Origin: Variovorax sp.
GTDB lineage: Bacteria > Pseudomonadota > Gammaproteobacteria > Burkholderiales > Burkholderiaceae_C
Direction: 5' to 3'
Assembly: GCA_028292835.1 (NCBI GenBank)
Contig: JAQGLP010000381.1
Coordinates: 1-7,589 of the forward strand
Length of the DNA stretch: 7,589 bases
Below are positions 6,049-7,589 of this stretch, in pieces (the first letter of the stretch is position 1; each line of letters begins with the position of its first letter). The notes beneath the pieces were generated by a model that saw nothing but the letters and a program-made list of their open reading frames with translations, was not told the DNA's origin and searched no databases. The position numbers were made by a program, and so were the translations under genes.

Positions 6049-6836
6049 ATCCGGCGCACGTAGTCGCCGAACCCGGCACTGGTCTTGATGTGCAGGCGGC
6101 GGGGCTCGGGCAGCTCGATCGGGAAGAAATCGGCCATGCGTGCCGGTCCCGCCGTCAGCACCGCGCAGTGCGTGCCCAGGAAGACGGCCTCCTGGATGCT
6201 GTGCGTGACGACGACGAAGGTCTTGCGCGTTTCTTCCCAGATCCGCAGCATCTCGAGGTTCATCTTCTCGCGCGTCAACGCATCGAGCGCGCCGAAGGGC
6301 TCGTCCATCAGGACCAGCTTGGGGTCGTGGATCAGGGCCCGGGCGATCGCGGCGCGTTGCTGCATGCCGCCCGACAGCTCGTAGGGCATCTTGTTGCCGG
6401 AGCCGCTCAGTCCGACCATCGCCAGCAGGTCGTTGGCGCGCGCGACCGCGGCCTTGCGGTCGAGCCCCAGGATGTCGGCCGGCAGCAGGACGTTCTCGAG
6501 CACGGTGCGCCACTTCAGCAGCAGGGGCTGCTGGAACACCATGCCGATGTCGCGCCCCGGATTGAATGCGGCACCGGCGCCGCCGATCTCCAGCGTGCCC
6601 CCGTCGTGGCCGTGCAGGCCGGCGAGGATCTTGAGCAGCGTCGACTTGCCGCATCCCGACGGGCCGACCAGCGACACCATGTCGCCCTCGCGGATGTCCA
6701 GCGAAACGTCGGAAACAGCGAGGAATTCCTCGGTCTTCTTCCTGTAGACCTTGCGCAGGTTGCGCATGCGTATCAGTATCTTGCCGGGTGTCGCGCCGGT
6801 TGCGGGTGGGACGAGTGCCGCGGACACGGCGCTCAC
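6024..6836 (-). CDS. ABC transporter ATP-binding protein, NitT/TauT (SsuB/TauB/NrtD) type
   Basis: The ATPase subunit (270 residues) of an importer related to those for nitrate, taurine and alkanesulfonates. All nucleotide-binding motifs are intact: Walker A GPSGCGKST (58-66), Q-loop VFQQP (Gln102), signature LSGGMQQR (154-161), Walker B LVLMDEP with catalytic Glu179, D-loop at Asp185, and switch His212 (VVVTHS). The PLLLKWRTVLENVLLP stretch after the Q-loop and the overall wording are typical of the NitT/TauT family. I chose the GTG at 6836 because it overlaps the stop of the preceding gene as GTGA, with GGTGG about 5 bp upstream. The frame runs further back but would lie inside that gene. 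A later start at the ATG giving MRNLRKVY would remove 23 poorly conserved residues. The permease and binding-protein genes are not in the window, and the substrate cannot be told. Confidence 0.92.
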   Translation of the reverse strand: MSAVSAALVPPATGATPGKILIRMRNLRKVYRKKTEEFLAVSDVSLDIREGDMVSLVGPSGCGKSTLLKILAGLHGHDGGTLEIGGAGAAFNPGRDIGMVFQQPLLLKWRTVLENVLLPADILGLDRKAAVARANDLLAMVGLSGSGNKMPYELSGGMQQRAAIARALIHDPKLVLMDEPFGALDALTREKMNLEMLRIWEETRKTFVVVTHSIQEAVFLGTHCAVLTAGPARMADFFPIELPEPRRLHIKTSAGFGDYVRRIYDLLGVE

Positions 6837-7589
6837 GACAGCCACCGCGCGAGATTGTCGCGGACGAAGGCGTCGTCGCTCAGGTCGCCGTGCAGCCGGT
6901 AGACCCGGTCGATTTCTGCCGCCTGGCCCGGGCCCAGCCCTTCGGCCGGATCGAGGCACCAGATGCCTTCGAGCAGGCCCTGCCGGCGCAGCACTTCATG
7001 GCAGCCCGCGATGCAGCCGTGGAAGTTGTTGACCACGTCGAAGAACGCCGCGTTGCAGTCGGTCACGCGGGAATCGAGCGCCAGCAGCTCGGGGCTCAAG
7101 GTGCCGCTGCCGGCGGCCAGCTCGGCCTTGATGCGCCGCAGCTGGGCGGCGGCGCTCGAGGTCCACACCGACCAGTGTCCGAGCAGGCCGCCACGGAAGC
7201 GCACGGCGACGGCCTGGCCATCGCGCATGGCGGTGAAGGGCAGGGCCAGGTCGAGCACGATGTGGTCGTCGTTGCCGGTGTAGAGAAAGACCCGTTCCTC
7301 GGCACGCGCCTCCACCAGCCCGCGCACCACGTCGAGGGTGCGGTAGCGGTTGAAGGGAGCCACCTTGATGGCCAGCACGTTCGGGATCAGGGCGAAGCGG
7401 CGCCAGAAGTCGCTCGAAAGCACGGGACCACCCACGACGGTCTGAAGGTAGAAGCCGATCAGCGGGATCTCCTGGCTCACGGCTTCGCAGTGCGCAATCA
7501 GTACGTCCTCAGATGCGGAGGCGAGAGCCGCCAGACTGAGCAGGACGGCGTGGTAGCCAAGGCCCACGCCAGACCGCGCTTCGGCGCAC
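6833..7589 (-). CDS. Dihydrodipicolinate synthase (DapA) family protein, N-terminus outside window
   Basis: About 251 C-terminal residues of a class I aldolase/lyase of the DapA superfamily; the frame is open at the right edge, so the true start is not seen. The Schiff-base lysine is in LAIKVAPFNRY (codon at 7364-7366). A conserved tyrosine lies upstream in IGFYLQTVVGG, and TGNDDHIVLDL and FRGGLLGHWSVWT follow. By comparison with the DapA lysine position, roughly 90 residues are probably missing. This subgroup differs clearly from true lysine-biosynthesis DapA (the APFNRY wording and the long C-terminal part), so it more likely cleaves or condenses another keto acid; the substrate is unknown. 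The GTG at 7567 is an internal codon, not a credible start, because family-like sequence continues upstream of it. Its stop overlaps the ABC ATPase start by 4 bp, so the two are one operon, probably for uptake and breakdown of one compound. Confidence 0.85.
   Translation of the reverse strand, partial: CAEARSGVGLGYHAVLLSLAALASASEDVLIAHCEAVSQEIPLIGFYLQTVVGGPVLSSDFWRRFALIPNVLAIKVAPFNRYRTLDVVRGLVEARAEERVFLYTGNDDHIVLDLALPFTAMRDGQAVAVRFRGGLLGHWSVWTSSAAAQLRRIKAELAAGSGTLSPELLALDSRVTDCNAAFFDVVNNFHGCIAGCHEVLRRQGLLEGIWCLDPAEGLGPGQAAEIDRVYRLHGDLSDDAFVRDNLARWLS

Noticed and set aside
5041..6654. A 537-residue open frame on the - strand
   Set aside because: It lies across the NYN gene and within the ABC ATPase gene in another frame. 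Its product is low-complexity His/Arg/Val-rich sequence without motifs, while both real genes have intact signatures.
1..7589. CRISPR arrays, tRNA or rRNA genes, insertion sequences, attachment sites
   Set aside because: None seen. There are no regularly spaced repeats, no transposase or integrase, and almost all of the sequence is explained by the nine genes.

Overview
The window is about two-thirds G+C and densely coded, with nine genes and only one intergenic gap above 30 bp. The protein families, the gene overlaps and the codon use (strong G/C at third positions) fit a beta-proteobacterium of the Burkholderiales, probably Comamonadaceae-like (Variovorax/Ramlibacter type). That placement is inferred from style and gene content; no rRNA or other marker is present.

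Layout. Bases 1-1111 (+) hold the end of ada and a complete alkB, a DNA-alkylation repair pair in the same order as the E. coli ada-alkB operon. Bases 1114-3460 (-) hold a two-gene operon: an RsbQ-type alpha/beta hydrolase followed 4 bp later by a sensor histidine kinase with two PAS domains. Bases 3461-3634 are a divergent promoter region. Bases 3635-6048 (+) hold scoA-scoB, the two subunits of succinyl-CoA:3-ketoacid CoA-transferase, and 7 bp further a NYN-domain/OST-HTH putative RNA-binding nuclease. Bases 6024-7589 (-) hold a dihydrodipicolinate-synthase-family enzyme (start outside the window) and a NitT/TauT-type ABC transporter ATPase, whose GTG start overlaps the enzyme's stop by 4 bp.

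How the genes work together. Ada and AlkB repair alkylated bases by different chemistries: suicide methyl transfer, and iron/2-oxoglutarate-dependent oxidative demethylation. ScoA and ScoB form one enzyme that activates acetoacetate with CoA from succinyl-CoA. The NYN protein is probably co-transcribed with them, but no functional link is known. The lyase-family enzyme and the ATPase probably belong to an uptake-and-catabolism locus that continues to the right of the window.

The most interesting unit is the hydrolase plus histidine kinase pair. In Bacillus subtilis, RsbQ works with the PAS domain of the phosphatase RsbP to sense energy stress. Here a very similar hydrolase sits in an operon with a kinase whose first PAS domain looks RsbP-like, so the same kind of sensing module may feed a phosphorelay. 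No response regulator is visible, so its output is unknown.
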